Source of the DNA: Treponema sp.
GTDB taxonomy: Bacteria > Spirochaetota > Spirochaetia > Treponematales > Breznakiellaceae
Assembly (NCBI GenBank): GCA_031290325.1
Contig: JAITNU010000093.1
Location: 1-9,469, forward strand
Reading direction: 5' to 3'
DNA length: 9,469 nt
Part shown: piece after piece, positions 1 to 7,200 of the stretch
Layout: each line of letters begins with the position of its first letter
How positions within the stretch are numbered: position 1 is the stretch's first letter
Notes under the pieces: model-generated
Told to the model about the DNA's origin: nothing
The model's input: only the letters and a program-made list of their open reading frames with translations
Database searches by the model: none
Position numbers and translations under genes: made by a program

Positions 1-548
1 CAGGTCTGCGCAAGGCAGAATTCCGCACCAGCATCCTGCTTAATCCGCATAAACGCCATATCGGCCCACGGACTGCGTGCGTCAGTGTGGATTTCCGGGT
101 CGCCCGCGCAGGCGATGCACCATGTGGGGTCCCGCTTTTTGGCCACATAATCAACCAATTGGCTGGCATAATGGAAAGTACCGCCAGTCTTGATATCCGG
201 TTTGCCTGACGCCGGGTCGATACGGTAATCGCCACGAAGAGCCAGAATGTTCTCAAGACCGTGGCGCGCATACTCTGCCAGGTTGTCATCAATGCTCTTT
301 TCGGTTTCCATGATACAGGTATAGTGCGTCATGCAGTTGATGCCCACTTTCTCGACATAAGAGCAGACTTCAACGCTTTTACCCTTGTTAGTGCCACCTG
401 CGCCATAGGTACAACTGATAAAATCAGGGTTATACTTCTTGCAGATGTCAATTTCTTTCTGCAATTTGGGGACGCCGTCGTCCTCTTTGGGAGGGAACAC
501 CTCAAATGACACTGTCATTTTCTTCTTTAAAATCTCAGAAATCCTCAT
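1..548 (-). CDS. metF: Methylenetetrahydrofolate reductase, MetF paralogue A (N-terminal 182 codons; runs off left edge)
   Basis: MetF reduces 5,10-methylene-THF to 5-methyl-THF, in the cytoplasm with a flavin cofactor. In acetogens this feeds the methyl branch of the Wood-Ljungdahl pathway as well as methionine synthesis. Read on the minus strand from ATG at 548-546, the frame is open to the window edge, so the C-terminal third is missing. Visible family motifs are SFEVFPPK (residues 14-21, with E16 matching the catalytic Glu28 of E. coli MetF), ISCTYGAGGTNKG (about 44-56), MTHYTC (73-78), ALRGD (103-107, the flavin-binding Asp) and KQDAGAEF (about 170-177). The start is fixed by a strong ribosome site, GGAGG at 558-554, five bases before the ATG, and by an N-terminus matching the neighbouring metF (16 of the first 20 residues identical). 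It has its own promoter. Which paralogue serves acetogenesis cannot be told from sequence. Confidence 0.93.
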   Translation of the reverse strand, partial: MRISEILKKKMTVSFEVFPPKEDDGVPKLQKEIDICKKYNPDFISCTYGAGGTNKGKSVEVCSYVEKVGINCMTHYTCIMETEKSIDDNLAEYARHGLENILALRGDYRIDPASGKPDIKTGGTFHYASQLVDYVAKKRDPTWCIACAGDPEIHTDARSPWADMAFMRIKQDAGAEFCLAQT

Positions 549-601
549 TTATACCTCCAATGCCTTTTCAAAATTGCCCGAAACAAATTCAGGACTACTA
601 C

Positions 602-630
602 ACTATAAACCCCTGTTCAACTTATGTCAA
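602..630 (-). promoter_or_regulatory. Sigma70-like promoter of metF paralogue A
   Basis: On the minus strand there is a perfect -35 TTGACA (630-625), a 17-base spacer and a -10 TATAGT (607-602, 5 of 6 consensus). Transcription should start near 595, giving a leader of about 47 bases. The upstream DNA (roughly 631-660) is a near-pure A tract on this strand, like an UP element. The spacer carries TTGAACAGG (620-612), which recurs at the cooC promoter. The promoter shows that this metF can be transcribed independently of the metF upstream of it. Confidence 0.75.
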
Positions 631-665
631 CAAGTTTTTTTTCTTTTTTTTACAAGGTATACCCA

Positions 666-681
666 TTTTTACCTGTAAAAA
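666..681. repeat. Perfect 7-bp inverted repeat, 2-base loop
   Basis: TTTTTAC at 666-672 and GTAAAAA at 675-681 are separated by CT. It is A/T-rich and lies between the likely terminator of one metF and the promoter of the next. As RNA the hairpin would be weak with a strained loop, so a protein-binding site or chance in A/T-rich DNA are both possible. Confidence 0.3.
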
Positions 682-714
682 GAAACAAAAAAGCATACCG
701 GAACATAATTCCAG
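681..714 (-). terminator. Probable intrinsic terminator downstream of the complete metF
   Basis: On the minus strand, CTGGAA (714-709) pairs with TTCCGG (703-698) around a 5-base loop. This is six pairs including one G-U, followed after TATGC by six T's (692-687) and a further T-rich stretch to 681. It lies about 70 bases past the metF stop at 782. The stem is short and only moderately G/C-rich, so partial read-through into the next metF is possible. Confidence 0.45.
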
Positions 715-781
715 GCTATTTGTTTTATACACCACATCATGAGCATACAAACCGGTATCCTTATGCCGGAGTGCCATCTTC

Positions 782-1645
782 TTACCGTACAACCCTGATA
801 CCGGACTCAAGAATAATCCTGGCAACTCCTTCGTACTTGTTGAGCGTATAGATATGTATACCGCTCACACCAGCGTTCATATAACCCCAAAGCTGCCCAA
901 TCGTATATTCGATGCCAGCTTTCTTGAAATCTTCGGAATTGCCGCCGTATTTTCCGATAATCGCGGCAAGCTCTTTCGGGATTGAGCAACCGTTGGAAAG
1001 AGCCATACGAACGATAGGATCCTTCGCAAGGACGGGCATAAGCCCTATGATTAACGGAATGGTAATCCCAGCCCTGCGGCAGCGCCTGGCAAACTGCTCA
1101 TAAACAGCTATGTCATGGCAGAGCTGCAACATGACGAATTCGGCACCTGCGTCCTGCTTACTGCGAAGGTAGGCAATATCCGCATCAAAACTGGGCGCCA
1201 AAATATGCTTCTCAGGATAACCGGCGCAGGCCAAACTGACCGTGGGGAATTCCGCCTTCAGGAAGGCGATCAATTTATCCGCATGGTCAAAATCACCGCC
1301 TGTACCTTCCTGTCCCTTGGGAAAGTCACCGCGCATGGCCAATACATTTTCAATGCCCTTATCAGTGTACTCTTGAATGATCTTTTTAATATCATCTTTG
1401 CTATTTCCAATACAACTGAAATGGGTCATGATTATATGCCCACTCTTCTGTATTGCTTCACAGATCTCCAGGCTCCGGCCCCTGTTGGTACCGCCGGCTC
1501 CGTAGGTACAGCTTATAAAATCAACATCAAAACGATAGAACTGGTTAAGGGTCTCTAATAACGGCTGTATAGGCTGATCATTTTTCGGAGGAAAGACCTC
1601 AAAGGATAAGGTCATCCGCTTTTTTAATATTTCAGCGATTTTCAT
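782..1645 (-). CDS. metF: Methylenetetrahydrofolate reductase, MetF paralogue B (287 aa)
   Basis: A complete flavin-dependent methylene-THF reductase of the short bacterial (about 290 aa, TIM-barrel) type, acting in the cytoplasm in one-carbon metabolism. Motifs are SFEVFPP (14-20, E16 being the catalytic Glu), ISCTYGAGGTNRG (44-56), MTHFSC (73-78), MRGDFP (104-109, D107 flavin-binding), CAGYPE (140-145), KQDAGAEF (163-170) and IHIYTLNKYE (263-272). The ATG at 1645 is preceded by GAGGGG (1656-1651), five bases upstream. Two sites differ from what I expect in the family. The usual QxFFD loop reads QLCHD (174-178), and the usual PGI/LMP reads IGLMP (200-204). Both flank the folate/flavin pocket, so substrate or partner use may be altered. 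Transcription is probably from its own promoter, whose spacer contains an inverted repeat, and a terminator follows. The family call is firm; the division of labour with paralogue A is unknown. Confidence 0.95.
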   Translation of the reverse strand: MKIAEILKKRMTLSFEVFPPKNDQPIQPLLETLNQFYRFDVDFISCTYGAGGTNRGRSLEICEAIQKSGHIIMTHFSCIGNSKDDIKKIIQEYTDKGIENVLAMRGDFPKGQEGTGGDFDHADKLIAFLKAEFPTVSLACAGYPEKHILAPSFDADIAYLRSKQDAGAEFVMLQLCHDIAVYEQFARRCRRAGITIPLIIGLMPVLAKDPIVRMALSNGCSIPKELAAIIGKYGGNSEDFKKAGIEYTIGQLWGYMNAGVSGIHIYTLNKYEGVARIILESGIRVVR

Positions 1646-1706
1646 TCTGTCCCCTCTTTTGTTATACGGATGGTGACCCTAAACATATACCACAATTTGT
1701 TGACTT

Positions 1707-1736
1707 ATGATACCTCTGACAGGAAAGACCTGTCAA
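1707..1736 (-). promoter_or_regulatory. Sigma70-like promoter of metF paralogue B
   Basis: On the minus strand there is TTGACA (1736-1731), an 18-base spacer and TATCAT (1712-1707, 5 of 6 consensus). The predicted start near 1700 gives a leader of about 55 bases. An A/T-rich stretch lies upstream (about 1738-1775). A perfect inverted repeat occupies most of the spacer and overlaps the -35 box, a classic position for a repressor operator. Confidence 0.7.
1717..1735. repeat. Perfect 7-bp inverted repeat inside the metF promoter (operator candidate)
   Basis: TGACAGG (1717-1723) and CCTGTCA (1729-1735) are separated by five bases. The arms are G/C-containing, unlike the surrounding DNA, and lie between and overlapping the -35 and -10 elements. 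A dimeric regulator bound here would block RNA polymerase. It lies upstream of the predicted transcript start, so an RNA hairpin role is unlikely. The regulator is not identified. Confidence 0.5.
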
Positions 1737-1837
1737 GCAATTTTTTGAGAAAATTCAATTAATTTTTTTGATTAATGAGCCTATGCTCTAAATCATAGTA
1801 AAACTATGTGTATAGTAATATATATGGTATACTTCTA

Positions 1838-2064
1838 TTATATATGATTTTGAAAATAGCCTTTATTATGAAGAAATCGAGTGGCTATATTTTTGATAGC
1901 GGTGGTCCCGATCCATCCCCCCGGGATATCCGGACGAGACCACCACAGCACCGTTTTACCGGACTTAGCCAGGCGTACATCTTCTCAAGGATCACTTTAA
2001 GGTCCCTGAGATTCAACGCCATAGCATCAACGAATGACTGGTTTTTCCACTCCCCTAGGAGCAC
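1838..2064 (-). pseudogene. Possible frameshifted gene remnant, not recognised
   Basis: On the minus strand one frame runs from a GTG at 2064 to TAG at 1887-1885 (59 residues, including WKNQSFVDAMALNLRDLK). A second frame, overlapping the first, runs from about 1978 to TAA at 1840-1838 (46 residues, including LAKSGKTVLWWSRPDIPGG). The first half of frame one and all of frame two look protein-like in composition. The join near 1975 would need a single indel, so a broken gene tail is a reasonable reading. AGAGG sits immediately before the GTG, too close for a good ribosome site. I recognise no family. A structured noncoding RNA or chance open frames remain possible. Confidence 0.22.
1901..1944. 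repeat. Imperfect long inverted repeat (GGTGGTC ... GACCACC)
   Basis: Perfect 7-bp arms at 1901-1907 and 1938-1944 extend inward with one mismatch and one bulge (CGaTCC against GGACG) to about 12 pairs, enclosing a G/C-rich loop. No T run follows on either strand, so it is not an obvious terminator. It lies inside the unrecognised remnant between cooC and metF and could be a REP-like or structural RNA element. Confidence 0.35.
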
Positions 2065-2096
2065 ACCTCTTTTTGAATTCCTTTTAAATTTTTTAT

Positions 2097-2117
2097 TATA
2101 AAACCGTATCCTACCGG
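2097..2117 (-). terminator. Weak candidate terminator after cooC
   Basis: Just past the cooC stop (2131-2129) on the minus strand, CCGGTA (2117-2112) pairs with TACGG (2108-2104), with one bulged G and a 3-base loop. TTTTATAA follows. Five pairs and a broken T run make this a weak terminator at best. Confidence 0.3.
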
Positions 2118-2128
2118 CAGCATTACGC

Positions 2129-2899
2129 TTACAAGCCCAGTTTTTTGATGATTTCCGCCAAACCTTGTCTGACCGGGGTATCCAGGGACAGCTCAACCAG
2201 GGGTTTCCCTGCGGCATCATATTCGTAAACCTTTTCGTCCTGGGGCAGTACCCCGATGAGCGAGAGTTTCTGGGCCTCGACCTCCGCTTGTATCCCAGGA
2301 TCCAGTTTCCCCCCTGGGGCACGGTTCACGATGAGGTACACCTGCTTTGCCTTGAAGTCCAGTTCGCCTATCATCTGGGCGATCCTGCCTGCCGCCTGGA
2401 TACCGCGGCGGGAGCAGTCACTCACCAAGAGGATCAGGTCCACCGGTGGGAGTATCCCCCGGCTTATGTGCTCAAGCCCCGCCTCGTTGTCCACCACCAG
2501 ATACTGGTAGTTCGTGTTATACTTACGCACCTGTTCCCGGAGCAGGTCGTTGACATAGCAATAACAGCCCTTCCCCTGGGTTCTCCCCATGACCAGCAGG
2601 TCATAATGATCCTCTTCGATTAAGGCGGCATTGAACCTGAAATCAATATATTCATGCTTGGACATGCTCACAGGAATGGGGCTTTTTTCGGCCACCTCTG
2701 CCTTGGCTATCTCCTCCCGGATATCCCCCAGGGTGATGCACTTGTCAACCCCCAATACTTCATTTAAGTTGGAATTGGGGTCAGCATCCACCGCTAAGAT
2801 CGGCCCTTTCCCCATCTTGACCAGGTGATCCAGAAACAAGCCACAGATCGTGGTTTTCCCCGTACCGCCCTTACCTGCCATAGCTATACTATAGGTCAT
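2129..2899 (-). CDS. cooC: CooC/AcsF-type nickel-insertion ATPase for CO dehydrogenase/acetyl-CoA synthase (256 aa)
   Basis: A cytoplasmic dimeric ATPase of the MinD/ArsA (SIMIBI) class. CooC family members load nickel into the C-cluster of CO dehydrogenase, and AcsF does a similar job for acetyl-CoA synthase. Visible are the deviant Walker A GKGGTGKTT (residues 9-17, signature Lys10), VDADPNSNL (37-45), the metal-binding CxC pair in KGCYCYVN (C112 and C114, as I recall the same numbering as in Carboxydothermus CooC1) and the Walker B/switch II DNEAG (137-141). Full length for the family. The CxC separates it from MinD/ParA and NifH-like relatives. The ATG at 2899 has GAGGT about seven bases upstream. 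No CO dehydrogenase gene lies in the window, so the client enzyme must be elsewhere. The nearby metF genes fit a Wood-Ljungdahl role. CooC and AcsF cannot be told apart here. Confidence 0.88.
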   Translation of the reverse strand: MTYSIAMAGKGGTGKTTICGLFLDHLVKMGKGPILAVDADPNSNLNEVLGVDKCITLGDIREEIAKAEVAEKSPIPVSMSKHEYIDFRFNAALIEEDHYDLLVMGRTQGKGCYCYVNDLLREQVRKYNTNYQYLVVDNEAGLEHISRGILPPVDLILLVSDCSRRGIQAAGRIAQMIGELDFKAKQVYLIVNRAPGGKLDPGIQAEVEAQKLSLIGVLPQDEKVYEYDAAGKPLVELSLDTPVRQGLAEIIKKLGL

Positions 2900-2927
2900 T
2901 ATTACCTCGTATTTAGAAATTTATTTT

Positions 2928-2956
2928 ATTATAGATAACCGTTCGCTCCTGTTCAA
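2928..2956 (-). promoter_or_regulatory. Sigma70-like promoter of cooC
   Basis: On the minus strand there is TTGAAC (2956-2951, 4 of 6 consensus), a 17-base spacer and a perfect TATAAT (2933-2928). The predicted leader is about 20-25 bases and carries the GAGGT ribosome site. The -35 box is also the left arm of an inverted repeat in the divergent cooC/purD region. Confidence 0.7.
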
Positions 2957-2972
2957 TACCATTAGGTTGAAC
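2951..2972. repeat. GTTCAA-N10-TTGAAC inverted repeat in the cooC/purD divergent region
   Basis: Perfect 6-bp arms at 2951-2956 and 2967-2972 flank ten bases. The left arm is the cooC -35 box, and the right arm lies just upstream of the most likely purD -10 (TATACT, 2983-2988; no convincing -35 partner). One dimeric regulator here could affect both genes. CCTGTTCAA (2948-2956) recurs exactly at 612-620 in the promoter of metF paralogue A. Confidence 0.4.
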
Positions 2973-3010
2973 CTGTATAGCTTATACTGAAAATTTGGTA
3001 ATTTAATATA

Positions 3011-4297
3011 ATGAAAATTTTAGTCATCGGCGGTGGCGGACGCGAACACGCCATTATCAAGAAACTCAAAGAAAATCCTGATGTTACTCAGGTATACGCG
3101 ATGCCGGGGAATGGCGGTATCTCCTGGGATGCCACCTGTCTTGCAGGTTCCCCCACAGACGGCGACGCGGCAGTGGGTTACGCACAAGCCCAGGGGATTG
3201 ATTTTACCGTGGTTTCCCCTGATGATCCCCTGGTGCAGGGCGTCGCGGACCGGCTCCGTGCAGCGGGGATTCCCACCTTTGGGCCGAGCGCCCAGGCCGC
3301 GGCCATCGAGGGGAGCAAGGTCTTTTCCAAGGAACTTATGAAAACCTACGGTATCCCCACAGCAGCATACGAGGTCTTTGACAAGGCCGCTGCGGCGGCT
3401 GCCTACATCGAAAGGCAGAACCGGTATCCCGTGGTTATCAAGGCAGATGGGCTTGCCTTGGGGAAGGGGGTCATCATTGCCCAGAACCTTTCCGAAGCCC
3501 ATGACGCGCTCAAGCGCATTATGGGGGACAAGATCTTCGGCGACAGTGGAAACCGCGTGGTGGTCGAAGCATTTCTTACCGGTGTTGAGGTTACGGTACT
3601 CGCCTTCACCGACTCAAAGACCATCGTTCCCCTGGTTTCTTCAATGGATCATAAGCGAGCCTTTGATAATGATGAGGGGCCGAATACCGGCGGCATGGGG
3701 GTGATCGCGCCGAATCCCTGGTACACCCCGGCGATAGCGGCGGAGTGTATGGTGCGCATCTTCCGCCCCACCATTGAGGCCATGAACCGGGAAGGCCGTC
3801 CTTTTAAGGGCTGCCTGTATTTCGGGCTGATGCTCACAGATACCGGTCCCCAGGTGATTGAGTACAACTGCCGCTTTGGGGACCCAGAAGCGCAGGCAGT
3901 GCTGCCACTGTTGGAAACGGATCTCTTAACCATTCTCCAGGCAGTGGAAGATGAGCGCCTCGACACCATCAACGTGCGTTTCCGCCCAGGGGCCTCCTGC
4001 TGTGTCATTCTCGCCACAGAGGGCTATCCCGGATCCTACAAAACAGGCCTGCCCATTACCAGGCTTTACCGGGAACCAGCAGCAGGCGTTTACGTCTTTC
4101 ACGCAGGCACTGCGCTTAAAAACGGCGTTTTGCTTACCTCAGGGGGCAGGGTACTGGGCGTTACCGCCTGTGGAGCAGATCTGGAAGAGGCGGTCCAAAA
4201 GGCTTATGATGAAGCGGCGACGATCCATTTTGATGGTATGTACATGAGGCGGGATATTGGCCAAAAGGGAATAAGGAACAACTATGGCAGTATATAG
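3011..4297 (+). CDS. purD: Phosphoribosylamine-glycine ligase (GAR synthetase), PurD (428 aa)
   Basis: Catalyses step 2 of de novo purine synthesis: phosphoribosylamine + glycine + ATP give GAR. Cytoplasmic, ATP-grasp superfamily. The N-terminal GGGGREHA (residues 7-14) is diagnostic. It is followed by FGPSAQAAAIEGSK near residues 93-106, the ATP-grasp segment IKADGLALGKG (143-153), DHKRAFDNDEGPNTGGMG (213-230) and the metal/nucleotide site EYNCRFGDPEAQ (284-295). Length is normal. The ATG at 3011 is fixed by the canonical MKILVIGGGGREHA start, yet only A/T-rich sequence with no convincing Shine-Dalgarno precedes it. If the TATACT at 2983-2988 is the -10, the leader is under 20 bases. It overlaps purL by 14 bp and is divergent from cooC. 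Function is certain. Confidence 0.97.
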   Translation: MKILVIGGGGREHAIIKKLKENPDVTQVYAMPGNGGISWDATCLAGSPTDGDAAVGYAQAQGIDFTVVSPDDPLVQGVADRLRAAGIPTFGPSAQAAAIEGSKVFSKELMKTYGIPTAAYEVFDKAAAAAAYIERQNRYPVVIKADGLALGKGVIIAQNLSEAHDALKRIMGDKIFGDSGNRVVVEAFLTGVEVTVLAFTDSKTIVPLVSSMDHKRAFDNDEGPNTGGMGVIAPNPWYTPAIAAECMVRIFRPTIEAMNREGRPFKGCLYFGLMLTDTGPQVIEYNCRFGDPEAQAVLPLLETDLLTILQAVEDERLDTINVRFRPGASCCVILATEGYPGSYKTGLPITRLYREPAAGVYVFHAGTALKNGVLLTSGGRVLGVTACGADLEEAVQKAYDEAATIHFDGMYMRRDIGQKGIRNNYGSI

Positions 4298-7200
4298 GAT
4301 ATATGTTGAGAAGAAAGCTGAATACGCGGTTGAGGCGCAGCGTTTGCAACAGGATATCGTTGAATTCCTGAGAATCGAAACCCTCGAAGCTCTGCGGCTC
4401 CTCAATCGCTATGATGTGGAAGGCATTGATGAAGCTGTTTTTCGTCAATGCCGGTCAACGGTATTTTCAGAACCTCAAGTTGATACGGTGTTTGATGTCC
4501 TTCCGGTGGACACAGCAGATACCGCGTGCCGTGTTTTTGCAGTAGAACCGCTGCCAGGTCAATACGATCAGCGTTCCGATTCCTGTGCCCAGTGTATCCA
4601 GATGGTATCCCGTCAAGAGCGTCCGATAGTGCGAACCGCAGCAGTCTACTTCCTGTTCGGCACTATCAGTGAAGAAGATTTTCTGTTGATAAAGAAACAC
4701 ATCATCAATCCGGTGGAAAGCAGGGAAGCTTCGCTTGAAGCAGTGCAGACCCTGTCATTGGAATATGAGACGCCGCCGCCGCTTGCCATCTTAAACGGGT
4801 TCAGACATTTGAGTGATCCGGGGATCAAAGCCTTCTGCTCATCCTACGCTCTGGCCATGGATGACGAAGACCTCCGGTTCTGCCGTGATTATTTCTGTTC
4901 CGAAGGGCGGGACCCGACCATCACGGAACTGCGCATGATCGACACCTATTGGTCGGATCACTGCCGCCACACCACCTTTGCCACTATCCTTGACCACATA
5001 ATATTTGATACCGATCCTGCCAGTGCCAACAATATAAAACATTCCAATGATACCAGCAGTACTGATGTTCGTGCTGCATATCAACGCTATCTTGAAATAC
5101 GAAAAATCCTCAATCAAGAAGATCAAGATAAAAAAAAATATCCTATCACCCTGATGGATATGGCCACTATAGGCGCAAAATACCTCAAGCGCCAGGGCCT
5201 TTTACCCAAACTGGATGAATCAGAAGAAATCAACGCCTGTTCTGTCCATGTTGAGGTGGACGTGGACGGCAAACGAGAACCTTGGCTTCTGATGTTCAAA
5301 AATGAAACCCACAATCATCCTACTGAGATAGAGCCGTTTGGCGGTGCCGCTACCTGCATCGGCGGCGCAATCAGGGATCCCCTTGCAGGAAGAAGCTATG
5401 TGTATCAGGCACTGCGGATCAGCGGGGCGGGGAATCCTCTTGCGGGAGTGGAGGAGACCCGGCCGGGAAAGTTACCGCAGCGCAAGCTCGTAACCGGTGC
5501 CGCCGCAGGGTACAGTTCCTATGGAAACCAGATTGGCCTGGCCACAGGACTGGTGCGCGAAATCTATCACCCCGGTTATGAGGCAAAACATCTGGAACTG
5601 GGGGCCGTGATAGGGGCGGCGCCGCTGCATCACATAGTACGGCACCAGCCTGAACCAGGCGATGTGGTCATCCTCCTGGGCGGACGCACCGGGCGTGACG
5701 GCTGTGGTGGAGCGACCGGTTCCTCCAAATCTCACACCACCGCATCCATTGAGCAGTGCGGTTCTGAGGTACAGAAGGGCAATGCCCCTGAGGAGCGGAA
5801 GCTGCAACGGCTTTTCCGTAACCCCAGGGTAACGCGCCTCATTAAACGATGCAACGACTTCGGGGCAGGAGGTGTCTCTGTGGCTATCGGGGAACTTGCC
5901 CCAGGCATGGAAATTGATCTGGATGCGGTTCCGGTAAAGTACCACGGGCTTGACGGTACTGAACTTGCCATAAGCGAATCTCAGGAACGAATGGCGGTCG
6001 TTGTTACCCCGGAACATGTCCAGCCCTTTTTAAACTATGCGGCAGAGGAAAATCTTGAGGCAACCGTAGTAGCGCAGGTCACCGATGAAGACCGGCTCTG
6101 TATGAAGTGGCAGGGTCAGAGTATCGTGGACATAGCGCGGGTGTTCCTCGATTCAAAGGGTGCGGAAAAGCATGCCTGTGCCCGGATAAGCACAAAAAAA
6201 GCCGGTTCAATAACCAGCGCACTTGACGCAAAAACTACCGCGCCGGAAAAACCGGCGGTCTCACTGCAACATCGCTTTGAAGCCCTCCTCAGTGATTTGA
6301 ATATCTGTTCACAAAAAGGACTCTCTGAACGGTTCGACTCAACCATAGGTGCTGCCACAGTGCTCATGCCCTTGGGCGGCACCTATCAGATGACCCCGGC
6401 CCAGGTCATGGCAGCGCAATTACCGGTCCTTTCAGGCAATACCAGAACCTGTTCCCTCATGTCCTACGGCTATGATCCTTTTTTAACAGAACAGAGTCCC
6501 TTTCACGGCGCCTATTGTGCGGTGGTGGAATCAGTAACAAAAATCGTGGCCGCTGGGGGTACACGAAAGGAATGTTATCTTTCTTTTCAAGAGTACTTTG
6601 AAAAACTGGACGCTGATCCGGTGCGCTGGGGAAAGCCGGTTGCCGCGCTTCTGGGCGCCCTGGACGCCCAGCTTGATCTCAGCGTGGCCGCGATAGGCGG
6701 TAAGGATTCCATGTCAGGCACCTTTGAAACCATCCACGTTCCCCCGACCCTCGTTTCCTTTGCCCTTTCCATAACCCAGGCAGAATATATCATCACTCCT
6801 GAATTCAAAAAAGCCGGTTCAAAGGTGGTACTCATCGCCCCTGCAGTGGACACTGCGCTTCCCGGTATTCCGGTAAAAGAAAGTCTTTGCCGCTGTCTCG
6901 ATGAAGTGGAATCCCTCATTCGTGAGAAAAAAGTGAGCAGCGCCTTTGCACTTTCTTCAGGCGGTCTTGCAGAAGCGCTTTTTAAGATGTGTTTGGGAAA
7001 CCGGTTGGGCTTCCATCTTCAAAAGAACATTTCCCGGGAATCCCTTTTTGTCCCCCAATACGGGGCGCTTGTTTTAGAACTTGCAGAGGATACTAATACC
7101 GGCCTGTGGATAGGAAACACCATTAGTGAGTATCATTTTATAGCCCATGATACGACACGCTCCAGTGGAGATACGCTTCCGGATATCGCTATCTCTCTTG

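Noticed and set aside
1115..1558. 147-residue plus-strand open frame
   Set aside because: It lies wholly antisense to metF B, whose motifs are certain, and has no ribosome site or recognisable composition.
1646..1700. THF, SAM or cobalamin riboswitch in the metF leader
   Set aside because: The predicted leader is only about 55 bases and shows none of the conserved core motifs I know for these classes.
1808..2101. 97-residue plus-strand open frame starting GTG
   Set aside because: No ribosome site, and its body is antisense to the more protein-like minus-strand frames.
1885..2322. 145-residue minus-strand frame as one gene
   Set aside because: Its first half is an out-of-frame reading of the cooC 3' end; only the part after about 2064 is considered as a possible remnant.
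5472..6017. 181-residue minus-strand open frame
   Set aside because: Antisense shadow of purL's catalytic core; composition mirrors the opposite strand and no family motif is present.
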